The notes under the pieces: model-generated
Database searches by the model: none
Told to the model about the DNA's origin: nothing
Seen by the model: only the letters and a program-made list of their open reading frames with translations
Shown: in pieces, positions 32,696 to 40,763 of the stretch
How the letters are laid out: each line of letters opens with the position of its first letter
Numbering within the stretch: position 1 is the first letter of the stretch
DNA from: Myxococcales bacterium
GTDB lineage: Bacteria > Myxococcota > Bradymonadia > UBA7976 > UBA1532
Length of the DNA: 40,763 bases
NCBI GenBank assembly: GCA_020633515.1
Contig: JACKDM010000045.1
Coordinates: 1 to 40,763, forward strand
Direction: 5' to 3'
Position numbers and translations under genes: made by a program

Positions 32696-33592
32696 TCACT
32701 CCGCCTCGTCGTCTCCCCTGCCCTCTCCGGCCTCGCCGCTGCGGAGCTCGACGGCGAGCCGGTACGCCTCGTCGCGGCTGCCGCCGGTGCGCTTCGCGGC
32801 CTCGCGCGCGGCCTTGGCCGGGGCGAAGCCCTCGTCGAGCAGCCGGGCGACGACCGCGCGCAGGTCGTCGGTCTCGGGCGCGTCTTCGGGCGGCGCGCCG
32901 CCGATCAGCACCACGATCTCACCGCGCACGACGCCCGGATCGGCGACCAGCTCGCCGAGCGGCGCGCGGCGGAACTCTTCGAACGCCTTGGTCAGCTCGC
33001 GCGCGATCACCGCCGGCCGATCGGGTCCGAACGCCTCGGCGGCGGCGGCGAGGAAGCGGTCGAGGCCGTGCGGGCTGACGTAGAAGACGAGCGTCTCCGG
33101 GGCGCCGTGCAGGCTCGCGAGCGCGCCGGCGAGCGCGCTGCCCTTGGCGGGCGGGAAGCCCACGAAGCGGAACCGATCGGTCGGCAATCCGGCGGCGGAG
33201 AGCGCGGTGGTGACCGCGCTGACGCCGGGGATCGGGACGACGCGGACGCCGGCTTCGATCGCGGCGCGCACGACCTTGAAGCCGGGGTCGCTGATGGTGG
33301 GGGTGCCGGCGTCGCTGACGAGCGCGATCCGCTCGCCGCGTTCGAGCGCGTTGATGATCGCGGGGGTGCGGCGCTGCTCGTTGTGGTCGTAGAGCGAGAC
33401 GAGCGGGCGGCGAGGGAGCCCGATCAGCTCGAGGAGCTTGCCGGTGCGGCGGGTGTCCTCGCAGGCGATCCGGTCGACCTCGGCGAGGACGCGGCGGGCG
33501 CGGAGGGTGATGTCTTCGAGGTTGCCGATGGGGACGGCGACGACGTAGAGGACGCCGCCGTCCGCCTCGGTGTTATCGGGCTCGGTGCTCGT
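32696..33592 (-). CDS. rsmI: 16S rRNA (cytidine1402-2'-O)-methyltransferase, apparent ACG start
   Basis: 298 aa if begun at the ACG at 33592; E. coli RsmI has 286. The conserved N-terminus is intact in frame: LYVVAVPIGNLEDITLRA, CEDTRRTGKLL, SLYDHNEQRR, LVSDAGTPTISDPG. It continues into PIPGVSAVTTALSAAGLPTD. The first ATG, GTG or TTG in frame is the GTG at 33271, which would remove all of these. The likely natural start reads ACG-AGC-ACC-GAG (M/T-STEPDNTEADGGVLYVV), with GAGG about six bases upstream inside the stop of the preceding TPR gene. Either a true ACG start with translational coupling or an ATG altered by mutation or sequencing error. It methylates the ribose of C1402 in the decoding centre. 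Confidence 0.88.
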   Translation of the reverse strand, partial: TSTEPDNTEADGGVLYVVAVPIGNLEDITLRARRVLAEVDRIACEDTRRTGKLLELIGLPRRPLVSLYDHNEQRRTPAIINALERGERIALVSDAGTPTISDPGFKVVRAAIEAGVRVVPIPGVSAVTTALSAAGLPTDRFRFVGFPPAKGSALAGALASLHGAPETLVFYVSPHGLDRFLAAAAEAFGPDRPAVIARELTKAFEEFRRAPLGELVADPGVVRGEIVVLIGGAPPEDAPETDDLRAVVARLLDEGFAPAKAAREAAKRTGGSRDEAYRLAVELRSGEAGEGRGDDEAE

Positions 33593-33599
33593 GGCGGCC

Positions 33600-36500
33600 T
33601 CAGCGGCTCTGGTTGATCGAGAGCCCGAGGGCCTCGCGCAGCTTGAAGTAGTTCTCCGAGAGCCCGAAGAGCACGAGCTCGCGGATGCGGTCCTGCACCG
33701 GCGCGCGGCTGAACGAGCCGGCCTCGTTCTTGATGACCTGCACCGCGGCGCCGAGGTCGTTGCTCAGCACGAGGCCGAGCCGGTTGCCGGTGTGCTCGAC
33801 CGCTTCGAGCCACTTGCTGACGTTGAGGTGCACCTGCGGGTTGGTGCTCGCCTTCTGGATGATCTTCTCCATCTCGGCCCGCGCCGGGATGGGGATCGTG
33901 CGGTTCCACTGCTCGCGCAGGTTGGGGTCGTACTGCACCTTGGCGTTCGGGTTGAGCAGGTGCGTGAGCGTGTAGACGATGGTCGTCAGCCACATCTTGC
34001 GCTGCTCGTAGGTGTCGCCGAGGCTCGCGAGGAACGTCGCCTGCCCGCAGAGGAAGAGCTCCTTGGCGCCGGCGAACGCGAGCTCCTGCGGCTTGCGACC
34101 CGAGAGCACGTCGGGCCCGACCAGCATCGCCGGCGGGTTGAGCGGCACGAGCCGCAGCCCCGGGCGGTTCTGCGGGTCGCGGTGGCTCTCGGGCTGCGGC
34201 AGCCGCGTCGTGTGCGAGACGTACTTCATCACCGAGTTGAAGGGCGTCTGCTCCTCGGGGTTGATGAGCGTCTTGCGCTTGTGCAGCGCCAGATCCTTGT
34301 GGGTGCGCGCGACCACCGGCAGCGTGAACTGGTAGAGCTGCTGGAAGAGGTGGTCGAGCAGCGGGCTCTTCTCCGGGTGGAAGATGAGCCCCCAGTGGCG
34401 CTGGTCGAGCTGGCGCTGCGCCTGCTTGAGCGTGCGCGAGCGGTAGCGCTCGAAGAAGACGCGCTCGTCCTGGCTGGCCTGACCGAGGAAGACGAGCACC
34501 TGGCAGACACACCACGCCTCGTCGTACTTGCCGCTCTCCATGAACAGCCGCCGGAGCTGCTGGTAGCTCTCGACCGCCCGCGGGTTCAAGTCGAGCAGCT
34601 TGTAGTGCTGCGCGATCGCCTTGTCGACCTGGTCTTCGAGCTCGTAGAGCTCGGCGAGGATCTGGTTGGTCGACTGGTCGTCGGGCTTCTTGCTCAGCGC
34701 GATCTTGTAGGCCTTGATCGCCTCGTCGTAGCGCTGGAGCCGGCTGCGGTTGATCTCGCCGAGGTTCTTGGCGAGCGAGAAGACGAGCCCCTCTTCGAGG
34801 TTCGCCTCGGTCGCGCGCTTGAGCATCTTGCGGTAGTAGCGGTCCTGCCGCTCGTAGTCGCGCTCCTCGGTGAGGATCTGGTCGATCGCCTGGAAGGCGC
34901 GCAGGTTCGCCGGGTCCGCTTCGAGGCCCTTGTCGAACGAGCGCACGGCGACGTAGCTGTCCTTGAGCTTCTCCTTCTGGATGGTCGCCACCCCGCACCA
35001 GTACTTCGACTTGCGCTGCGGGTTGGTCTCCTGCTCGGCGAGCTGGCTGAGCACCGCGACCATCTGCTCCCAGTTCTCGGCGGCCTCGTGCAGCGCGAGG
35101 AGCTTGCCGAGCACGAGCCGGCTGCCGGGCTGCACCGCGAGCGCGTCGTTGTAGGCGTCCACCGCGAGGCGGGTGTTGTTCATCCGCTCGTGCAGGATGT
35201 CGCCGATCCCCACGAGCGCCTGGAAGCGCTCGGTGTCGTCCGCGATCGCCGCCGCGATCTGGCGGCGATAGTGGATGACGTCTTCCCAGTCGTTGCGCGC
35301 CTCGTGCAGCTCGATGAGCGCCTTGAGGATCTCGGCGTTCTGCGGGTCGATGTCGAGCGCCTTCTTGAAGAAGTCGAGCGCCTTGCGCCGCTCGTTCTGG
35401 CGCAGCTTGATCTGACCCTGCTGGTGGAAGATCTCGACGACCTGCTTGTCATCGAGGCTCTCTCGATGATGCACGAGGATCGTCTGGTAGATCTTGAAGG
35501 CGCGATCCCAATCCTCGTGGCGGAACAGCAGGTTGCCCATGCCGCGCAGCGTGGCGAGGTCGGTGCTGTCGAGCTCGTAGGCCTGCCGGTAGTGGGTCAG
35601 CGCCTTGTCGTCCTTGTGGAGCTGCTCGGCGCAGTACGCGATGCGGTAGTGGAGCTGCTGCAGCTCGCGGTTGTCGGCGTCCTGCTTGCCGGCGAGCATC
35701 AGGTCGAGCAGCGGCTCGGCGCGCGGCCAGTTGCGATCGGACCAGTACACGTCGACGAGCGGCTCGGCGGCGGCCGCGTTGTCGGGCGACATGTCCATCG
35801 CCTGCTCGTAGTAGTCGATCGCCATCGTCTTGTCGCCGATGTGCTTGTCGTACACCCGCCCGATGCGGAACAGGTACCGACTCTTGTCGGCGAACGCCCG
35901 GCTCGCCGCCTCCATCATCTGGAGGCTGCGCACCGCCTCGGCCCACTCCCCGCGCGCCTCGCTGACCTCGACGAGCGCTTCGAGCGCGGGCAGGAAGTTG
36001 CGGTCGTGCTCGAGCGCGGCGCGGAACCAGCGCTCGGCCTGATCGAGGTCGCCGAGCTTCTCCTGGTAGATGCGCCCGACCCGGTACTGCCGGTCGAGCA
36101 GCGCCTCGCGGTCGTCGAGCTGGTGCGACTCGCGGCTGATGACGTCGATCGCGTTGTGCCAGTCCTCGACGTCGGCATACAGCCCCGAGAGGGTCCGCAG
36201 CGTGTCGAGGTGGTCGGGCACGAGCTCGAGGATCGGGGTCAGCGCCTCGATCGCCTTCTCGGGCATCGAGAGCGGCCCGCGGTAGATCTCGGCGAGCGCG
36301 GTGCGGATGAGGACCCGCGTCTCGACGTCGTCGATGTGGCGCAGGTGGGTCTCGTAGACCTCGGCGAGCTCGTCCCACTGCTCGCTCTCGCGATACAGCC
36401 GGTCGAGCGACTGCACCGCGTGCGGGTCGCGCGGGTCGATGACCATCATCTGGCGGTAGGCCTCGATGGTCGCGTAGCGGTCGCGGACCTCCGCCTCCTG

Positions 36501-39500
36501 CAGCTCGGCGATGCTGCGGTAGATGCGGAGCTGCTCGGCCGGCTCGGTGCGCACCTGGAGCATCAGGTGGTAGACGTCGAGCAGATCGGTCCAGCGGTCC
36601 TGCAGCCGGTAGAGCCGTTCGAGCGCGTCGAGCGCCTCGATGCAGCGGTCGTCGACCGAGAGCGCCTGGCGGTACGACTCCATCGCGCGCTCGGGCGAGT
36701 CGAGCCGCGTCTCCCACAGCTCGCCGACCTGCAGGTACTTCTCGACGATCTGCTCGGGGTCTTCGAGCACCGCCGCCTGCTGCACGAGCACGTCGATGAG
36801 CTCCTGCCACCGCATGCGCACGGTGTAGAGCCCTTCGAGCGCGACGAGGCTCGGCAGATCGGCGCCGTCGATGAGGAGCACCTGACGGTAGGCGTCGATC
36901 GCCTCGTCGGGCTGGTCGAGGTAGCGCTCGAGGATGCGCGCGAGCTTCTCGTAGCTCTGCTTGCTCTCCTCGGGGGTCTGCACCAGATCGACCTTGCGGC
37001 GCAGGATCGCGGCGACCTCGGCCCAGTTCTCGTAGCGTTCGAGCAAGAGCTCGAGCGCGGTGAGCGCGTCGACGTTGTCGGGCTCGATCGCGAGCGCGTG
37101 CTGGTAGTGGGTGCCGGCGTACTGCGCCTCGCCGAGCTTCTCGTCCCACCAGCGCGCGACGCGGAGGCGCAGCGGCACCGACTGCGGGACCGCGCCCATC
37201 GCCTCGATCACCCGCTGGTAGGTCTCGATCAGCGCGCTCCAGTACGCGCCCGCCTCGGCGAGCCGCGCGAGCTCGGCGCCGAAGCGCTCGTCGTCGAGGC
37301 TCGCCTCGAACGCCATGCTGAGCACGGCGAACGCCTTCTCGGTGTCGCCGAGGCGCTGCTCGAAGGTGCGGGCGGTGCGCTCGAAGATGTCGAGGCGCTC
37401 GAAGAGCTCGGTGGTGACCTCCAGCCGCGCGAGCAGCAGGTCGACGAGCGCCTCCCACTGCTCACCCGCCTCGTACAGCCGCTCGAGCTGGTCGTAGGCG
37501 TCCTGGTTGTCGGGCTGGATCTCGATGACCTTCTGGTAGGCCGCCTGCGCGCCGCCCGCGTCCTGCAGCCGCTCCTCGTACATCTCCGCGGCGCGGAAGA
37601 GGATGCTGACCTTGTCGTAGACGTCCTCGGTGATCTCGACCTTGCGCTCGAGGATCACCACGCAGGCGTCCCACGCCTCCGCCTGGGTGTAGAGGTCTTC
37701 GAGGCAGCCGATCGCCTCGGGGTCGTAGGGCTCCATCGCGAGGAGGCGGGTCCACGCCTGGATCGACTCCGGCGTGTTCTCGAGGACCTGCTGGTAGAGC
37801 CGACCGAGCTGGCGATACAGCTCGACGCGGCGCACGTCGTCGGGCGGCAGCAGGTCGAGGAGGCGGTGGTCGAACTCGGCGACCTTGTCGAACTCGGAGA
37901 TCCGGTCGTAGAGCTCGCGCACCGCCCACAGCGCGTCCTCGTCGGCGGCGTCGATCTCGAGGACCTTGTGCCAGTTCTCGAGCGCGTTGCGCTCGCGCTC
38001 GAGGTAGTCGCCCCACACCCGGCCGAGCTTGGCGTAGAGCTGCTTCTCACGGGCGCGGTCGTTGTCGAGCAGGTTGACCTGCCGCTCGCAGACGTCGACG
38101 AGCTCGCGCCAGCTCTCCTGGCCCTGATAGAGCCCTTCGAGCGCCATCAGCGCCTCGGCGTCCTCCCCGCGCAGGTCGAGCACCTGGTTCCACAGGTCGA
38201 TCGCGTCGAGCGGCCGGTCGAGGTAGAGCCCGGCGAGGTTCGCCTGCGCGGCGAGGATCTTCGCCCGCTCGACGTCCTGCTCGGCGTTCTCCGCCTGCCG
38301 CGCATACACCTCGAACAGCGGCGCCCAGTCCTCGCGCGCGAGGTAGATCTGCCAGAGCCGCTCCAGCGCCTTCTCGTGGTTGGGCTGGCGGGCGAGGATG
38401 CCGTTGTACTCGTCGACGGCGAGGTCGGGCTCCGCCTGCCGCTCGTAGAGCTGGCCGAGGCGGAACATCAGGACGATGAGCTCGGGCTCCTCGTAGGTGA
38501 CCTCGACCTCGCGCCGCAGCACCTCGATCAGCTCCGGCCAGCGCCCCTGCTCCTCGAAGAGCACGTCGAGGCCCTTGAGCGCCTTCGGATCGGCCGGATC
38601 GATCTGCGTGAGCGTGTACTGATACATCTGCTCCGCCATCTCGTCATTGGCGAGACGGTGGCGGTAGATGTCGGCCATCTCGTGGCTCAGCGTGCGGATG
38701 AGCTCGAGGTCCTGCGTGTTCTGGAGCCCGTCGGTGTAGATCGCGACGAGGGTCTCGAAGCCGCCGATCTCCTCGGCGAGCCGGGCCACCTCGCGGCGGC
38801 TGCTCTCGTCGTCGGGGACCTCCTTGAACGCCTCGCCGTACCAGAGGAACGCGCGCTCCTTGTCGCCGAGCCGCTCGATGCTCATCTCGGCGAGCCGGTG
38901 CATCGACCGCATGCGGTCCTCGCCCGGCAGCTGGTGCGCGAGCAGCGCCTGCAACAGATCGTGCAGCTTCGCCCACGCCTCGCGCTCGAGGTAGATCGGC
39001 TCGAGCACCTCGCCGATCGTCGGCTGCTCGTGGCCCGCCGCGAAGAGGCGCTCGAGCGCGGCGACCGCCTCGGGCTCCTGCGCGGTGATGTCGAGCACGT
39101 CCTTGTAGGCGGTGATCGACGCCGGCACATCTTCGAGCGCGCTCTCGTAGAGCGCCCCGAGCCGCAGCAGCAGCGGCACCCGCGCGGTGTCCTCGGCCCG
39201 CTCGACGCGGATCTGGAGGATCTCGGCGAGCTCCGGCCAGCGGCCGACCTGCTGGTAGAGCCGGTCGAGCGCGAGGATCGCGCCCTCGTGGTCGGGGTCG
39301 ATCTCCATCACCCGGCGGTAGCGCTCGATCGCGGCCGCCGGATCCTTGATCTCCTCGTCGAAGACCCGCGCGACGCGCAGGAACAGGTCGCGGGCGACGT
39401 ACTCGCTCGGGATGTTGAGGAGCTGCCCCTCGACGAGCTCGACGTAGGGCGCCCACAGCTCGGCGTGCTTCGCGACGCGCTCGAGCGCGACGAGCGCCTC

Positions 39501-40763
39501 TTCGTGGGTCGGGTCCTCGCGGAAGGCGTTGCCGTAGGCGTCGAAGGCGTTCGCCGCGTCGGCGAGCATGTCCTCGTAGGCCTGCCCGATCCGCATCCGG
39601 AGCTGGGTGCGGACCTCGAGATCCATCGTGACCTCGAGCAGGTCACGCCAGACCGCGATCATGCGCTCCCAGTTGCCGGCGCGGGTGAGCACCGGCTCGA
39701 TGACCTCGGCCGCCCGCCGCGCCTCGCGGTCCTGGCGGATGAGGTTCTCGAGCGCGTCGAGCGCCATCTCGTGGTCGGGCCGATCGGCGAGGATGCCCTT
39801 GTAGCCCTCGATCGCCGTCTCGACGTCGCCGAGGTGCACCTCGTGGAGCTGCGCGACCCGGAAGCGGAGCGCGAGCTTCGCGCCCTCGTCGCCGACGATC
39901 TCGATCTGGCGCGCGAGCACCCGCTGGAGGTCGTCCCAGTGTTCGAGGCGGGTGTAGAGCCGGGCGAGGCTCTCGAGCGACTCGACGTCGCGGTCGTCCC
40001 ATTCGAGGACGGTGTTGTAGGTCTCGACCGCGCGCAGCAGGTCGTCGAGCTGCATCTCGTACGAGGCGCCGATCGCGTAGTAGATGCGCTTGCGGCTGTC
40101 GAGATCGGCCGTCAGCTCGGCCTTGCGGTGGAGGACCTCCATCAGGTCCTCCCACTGCTCCATCGCGGTGAAGAGCCGCTCGAGCTCGTCGAGCGCCGCG
40201 CCGTCCTTCGGGTCGAGCTCGCGCACCGTGCGCAGCGCCTCGACCGCGCGGAAGGCGTCGTCGAGCATCTCCTCGTTGAGCCCGGCGATCTGGAAGTACA
40301 GCGCCTTCTTCGCCGCGGTCTCCTCGGTCAGCTCGGCCTTGCGGTAGAGCACCGCGACGAGCTCGTTCCACTGCTCGGTGTGGGCGTAGATCTCCTGGAG
40401 GGCCTCGATGACCTCCATGTCGGCGTCGTCGGCCTGATAGGCGGCCTCGTAGTGCGCGCGGGCGCCCTCGACGTCGCCGATCTGGCGGAGCTGAACCGCC
40501 GCGACCCGCTTGTGCACCATCGTCGCCGTCGCGACGTCGGGGATCTCGACGACCTGGTCCTCATAGACCGCGACGAGGTCGAGCCAGACGTCGAGCGCCG
40601 CCGCGATGCGGTGCAGCTCGGCGAGGGTCTTCTCGTTGGCCGGCTCGACCTGGAACGCCCGCGCATAGCTGCGGAACGCCTCGGCCGCGTCGCCGCCCCG
40701 ATCCTGGTGCAGCGAAGCGATGCGGTGGAGGAGCTCGACCTTGCGCCCCTCGTCCGCCGCGAA
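33600..40763 (-). CDS. Giant TPR-repeat protein, 5' end outside the window
   Basis: At least 2387 aa; the frame is open to the window edge, so the start is not visible. The ATG at 40520 is internal, since repeat sequence continues upstream of it. Most of the protein is a chain of about 72-residue double-TPR modules of the form LE.LY....W..L..VL.R..E, then A...E..L.D...AI..Y..VL..DP. The final 350 residues differ and are probably a separate domain (HWGLIFHPEKSPLLDHLFQQ to LVLFGLSENYFKLREALG). Very large TPR proteins are typical of Myxococcota; no enzymatic motif is visible. It probably serves as a scaffold. rsmI follows within 8 nt and may depend on coupling. Confidence 0.9.
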   Translation of the reverse strand, partial: FAADEGRKVELLHRIASLHQDRGGDAAEAFRSYARAFQVEPANEKTLAELHRIAAALDVWLDLVAVYEDQVVEIPDVATATMVHKRVAAVQLRQIGDVEGARAHYEAAYQADDADMEVIEALQEIYAHTEQWNELVAVLYRKAELTEETAAKKALYFQIAGLNEEMLDDAFRAVEALRTVRELDPKDGAALDELERLFTAMEQWEDLMEVLHRKAELTADLDSRKRIYYAIGASYEMQLDDLLRAVETYNTVLEWDDRDVESLESLARLYTRLEHWDDLQRVLARQIEIVGDEGAKLALRFRVAQLHEVHLGDVETAIEGYKGILADRPDHEMALDALENLIRQDREARRAAEVIEPVLTRAGNWERMIAVWRDLLEVTMDLEVRTQLRMRIGQAYEDMLADAANAFDAYGNAFREDPTHEEALVALERVAKHAELWAPYVELVEGQLLNIPSEYVARDLFLRVARVFDEEIKDPAAAIERYRRVMEIDPDHEGAILALDRLYQQVGRWPELAEILQIRVERAEDTARVPLLLRLGALYESALEDVPASITAYKDVLDITAQEPEAVAALERLFAAGHEQPTIGEVLEPIYLEREAWAKLHDLLQALLAHQLPGEDRMRSMHRLAEMSIERLGDKERAFLWYGEAFKEVPDDESSRREVARLAEEIGGFETLVAIYTDGLQNTQDLELIRTLSHEMADIYRHRLANDEMAEQMYQYTLTQIDPADPKALKGLDVLFEEQGRWPELIEVLRREVEVTYEEPELIVLMFRLGQLYERQAEPDLAVDEYNGILARQPNHEKALERLWQIYLAREDWAPLFEVYARQAENAEQDVERAKILAAQANLAGLYLDRPLDAIDLWNQVLDLRGEDAEALMALEGLYQGQESWRELVDVCERQVNLLDNDRAREKQLYAKLGRVWGDYLERERNALENWHKVLEIDAADEDALWAVRELYDRISEFDKVAEFDHRLLDLLPPDDVRRVELYRQLGRLYQQVLENTPESIQAWTRLLAMEPYDPEAIGCLEDLYTQAEAWDACVVILERKVEITEDVYDKVSILFRAAEMYEERLQDAGGAQAAYQKVIEIQPDNQDAYDQLERLYEAGEQWEALVDLLLARLEVTTELFERLDIFERTARTFEQRLGDTEKAFAVLSMAFEASLDDERFGAELARLAEAGAYWSALIETYQRVIEAMGAVPQSVPLRLRVARWWDEKLGEAQYAGTHYQHALAIEPDNVDALTALELLLERYENWAEVAAILRRKVDLVQTPEESKQSYEKLARILERYLDQPDEAIDAYRQVLLIDGADLPSLVALEGLYTVRMRWQELIDVLVQQAAVLEDPEQIVEKYLQVGELWETRLDSPERAMESYRQALSVDDRCIEALDALERLYRLQDRWTDLLDVYHLMLQVRTEPAEQLRIYRSIAELQEAEVRDRYATIEAYRQMMVIDPRDPHAVQSLDRLYRESEQWDELAEVYETHLRHIDDVETRVLIRTALAEIYRGPLSMPEKAIEALTPILELVPDHLDTLRTLSGLYADVEDWHNAIDVISRESHQLDDREALLDRQYRVGRIYQEKLGDLDQAERWFRAALEHDRNFLPALEALVEVSEARGEWAEAVRSLQMMEAASRAFADKSRYLFRIGRVYDKHIGDKTMAIDYYEQAMDMSPDNAAAAEPLVDVYWSDRNWPRAEPLLDLMLAGKQDADNRELQQLHYRIAYCAEQLHKDDKALTHYRQAYELDSTDLATLRGMGNLLFRHEDWDRAFKIYQTILVHHRESLDDKQVVEIFHQQGQIKLRQNERRKALDFFKKALDIDPQNAEILKALIELHEARNDWEDVIHYRRQIAAAIADDTERFQALVGIGDILHERMNNTRLAVDAYNDALAVQPGSRLVLGKLLALHEAAENWEQMVAVLSQLAEQETNPQRKSKYWCGVATIQKEKLKDSYVAVRSFDKGLEADPANLRAFQAIDQILTEERDYERQDRYYRKMLKRATEANLEEGLVFSLAKNLGEINRSRLQRYDEAIKAYKIALSKKPDDQSTNQILAELYELEDQVDKAIAQHYKLLDLNPRAVESYQQLRRLFMESGKYDEAWCVCQVLVFLGQASQDERVFFERYRSRTLKQAQRQLDQRHWGLIFHPEKSPLLDHLFQQLYQFTLPVVARTHKDLALHKRKTLINPEEQTPFNSVMKYVSHTTRLPQPESHRDPQNRPGLRLVPLNPPAMLVGPDVLSGRKPQELAFAGAKELFLCGQATFLASLGDTYEQRKMWLTTIVYTLTHLLNPNAKVQYDPNLREQWNRTIPIPARAEMEKIIQKASTNPQVHLNVSKWLEAVEHTGNRLGLVLSNDLGAAVQVIKNEAGSFSRAPVQDRIRELVLFGLSENYFKLREALGLSINQSR

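Overview
The window is very GC-rich bacterial DNA. It looks like Myxococcota (Sandaracinaceae- or Polyangia-like) on gene content: a MopE-type calcium-motif lipoprotein, many large lipoproteins, an FHA regulator, a PknK-like kinase/AAA/TPR protein and a giant TPR protein. This assignment is inference; there is no rRNA or other marker in the window. No tRNA, rRNA, CRISPR array, insertion sequence or prophage was seen.

Layout. 0.1-2.8 kb: secreted lipoprotein with MopE-like repeats, two PPC domains and a P-domain. 2.8-9.4 kb (minus strand): a run of co-oriented genes comprising two unrecognised proteins, a decayed WYL-type regulator, an FHA/winged-helix regulator, an M3 oligopeptidase and a small protein whose whole conserved part is a paralogue of the N-terminus of the AAA ATPase at 23 kb. 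9.6-11.5 kb (plus): an isopenicillin-N-synthase-like oxygenase and RNase HIII. 11.6-16.6 kb (plus): a surface/envelope cluster built round an ECF sigma factor and a putative membrane partner, flanked by two acidic-repeat lipoproteins and a beta-barrel-type protein. Reading frames here are broken repeatedly at G-runs. 16.6-22.9 kb: a lipoprotein, then a lipid-type block (SDR, glycerol-1-phosphate dehydrogenase, acyltransferase, atypical SDR) and apaH.

23.0-25.3 kb (plus): the best candidate for an undescribed system. It is a translationally coupled pair of an OLD/AAA_21-type ATPase with a winged-helix-like N-terminal domain and a 202-aa Toprim-like protein, resembling two-gene anti-phage modules. 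Directly downstream is a 1087-aa protein with a clearly dead kinase domain, an AAA/NTPase domain and TPR-like helices. 28.8-32.6 kb: a lipoprotein, a YdcF-like membrane protein and an alkylglycerone-phosphate-synthase-like flavoprotein. 32.7-40.8 kb (minus): rsmI, which seems to use an ACG start, and a TPR protein of at least 2387 residues that runs off the window end.

Two window-scale signals stand out. From 1 to about 32.6 kb the + strand is G-rich whatever strand the gene is on, so codon third positions flip from G to C with gene orientation. The hexamer GATGGC is about ten times commoner than its complement on that strand. Both signals stop at about 32.6 kb.
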